Assembly: GCA_025455985.1 (NCBI GenBank)
Contig: JALOLM010000022.1
Coordinates: forward strand, 1-13,332
DNA: 13,332 nt
Source: Candidatus Nanopelagicales bacterium
GTDB lineage: Bacteria; Actinomycetota; Actinomycetes; S36-B12; UBA10799
Direction of reading: 5' to 3'
Below the pieces are notes generated by a model. That model worked only from the letters and a program-made list of their open reading frames with translations, was not told where the DNA came from and made no database searches. Positions 12,929 through 13,332 of the stretch are shown in pieces. The position numbers and the translations under genes were made by a program. Numbering within the stretch: position 1 is the first letter of the stretch; each line of letters starts with the position of its first letter.

Positions 12929-13332
12929 CGTCCGGCAGAGTGTACGGATCCTGGTGGGAGTGTCGCTGCTGAAGCAGGCGACGGCCTGCGGGCGATCCTT
13001 CGAGCGATCCCTCACAACCGACCCGAAGAAGGTCGCCGCGATGACCGTCAAGACCATGATCGACCCTGCTCAAATCCTCCCATTTGCCGCGGCTCCCCGC
13101 TTCGGGCCGCTTCGAGAATGTGCGTCACATCGCCGCGTACCGTCCCGGTGTCGCGGCTGGGCCATGCCGCGTGCGGACGCAGCCATGATGGGGGACTTGG
13201 CACTCAGTCCGAAGGAGTCGGGCTGCGGCCGAGTTCGCGAGGCGTCAATGCTGGGCAGAGTCCGGCGTCGGACCGGTTGGTTACCGTGGGTGGGTGAGCC
13301 TGGGTTCCACGCCGCCGATCCGTCGGGTCTCG
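12929..13332. other. Right flank without an assured gene; one plus frame open to the edge
   Basis: From GTG 12960 a plus-strand frame runs 124 codons to the window end without a stop. Its first 38 codons (SLLKQATACGRSFERSLTTD, then KKVAAMTVKTMIDPAQ) have nearly all G/C third positions and look coding. Codon use then degrades (SHRRVPSRCRGW). No good ribosome binding site or family is seen. This could be the remnant of a truncated gene fused to non-coding DNA, or chance openness in GC-rich sequence. Confidence 0.3.
13294..13332 (+). CDS. Possible start of a leaderless gene, cut by the window end
   Basis: TACCGT (13282-13287) fits the actinobacterial -10 pattern TAnnnT and lies six bases before GTG 13294. 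Only 13 codons are visible (MSLGSTPPIRRVS), too few for a family. The call rests on promoter-start spacing alone. Confidence 0.25.
   Translation, partial: MSLGSTPPIRRVS

Overview
The window is high-GC DNA with actinobacterial traits: GTG and TTG starts, ATGA/TTGA stop-start overlaps, a probable leaderless mRNA, and an IS256-family element whose ends and protein resemble actinobacterial ones. It reads as a defence-type accessory island. Only the last residues of a tyrosine recombinase are visible at the left edge (2-94), suggesting an integrated element nearby. No tRNA, rRNA or CRISPR array was seen.

Left half, plus strand (436-6288): a compact operon of a dynamin-like large GTPase, a second smaller P-loop GTPase, an unrecognised protein with a C-terminal membrane anchor, and a small charged protein. 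Two different GTPases plus a membrane protein resemble the GTPase-centred conflict systems proposed from comparative genomics. The first gene is split after codon 60 by an IS256-family element (617-1928). The element has 29-bp imperfect terminal inverted repeats and a perfect 8-bp target duplication. Removing it and one duplicate restores one 776-codon frame. Its transposase is itself dead, through an internal deletion that shifts the frame and removes the expected second catalytic Asp. A 140-aa zinc-ribbon protein follows (6508-6930).

Right half, minus strand (11191 down to 7212): an eight-gene operon that I consider the main discovery. In transcription order it encodes a NYN (PIN-like) RNase domain protein, a viperin-like radical SAM enzyme, a membrane-anchored DUF4258-like protein, a 116-aa unknown, a 33-aa mini-ORF, a protein with a C-terminal S1 RNA-binding domain, a 66-aa mini-ORF, and a second membrane-anchored DUF4258-like protein. 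Several junctions are translationally coupled. Viperins make 3'-deoxy-3',4'-didehydro nucleotides that stop viral RNA synthesis. Pairing one with RNase-like, RNA-binding and membrane-anchored toxin-like proteins suggests a multi-component RNA-targeting antiviral system that I do not know as described.

Diverging from this operon is a 547-aa protein (11285-12928) with a DUF7662-like module and a probable winged helix. The two transcription units share a 93-bp spacer with back-to-back promoter-like elements around the palindrome AGACGTCT, which fits a local regulator or sensor. The last 400 bases hold no assured gene, but one frame is open to the window end and another gene may begin at 13294.
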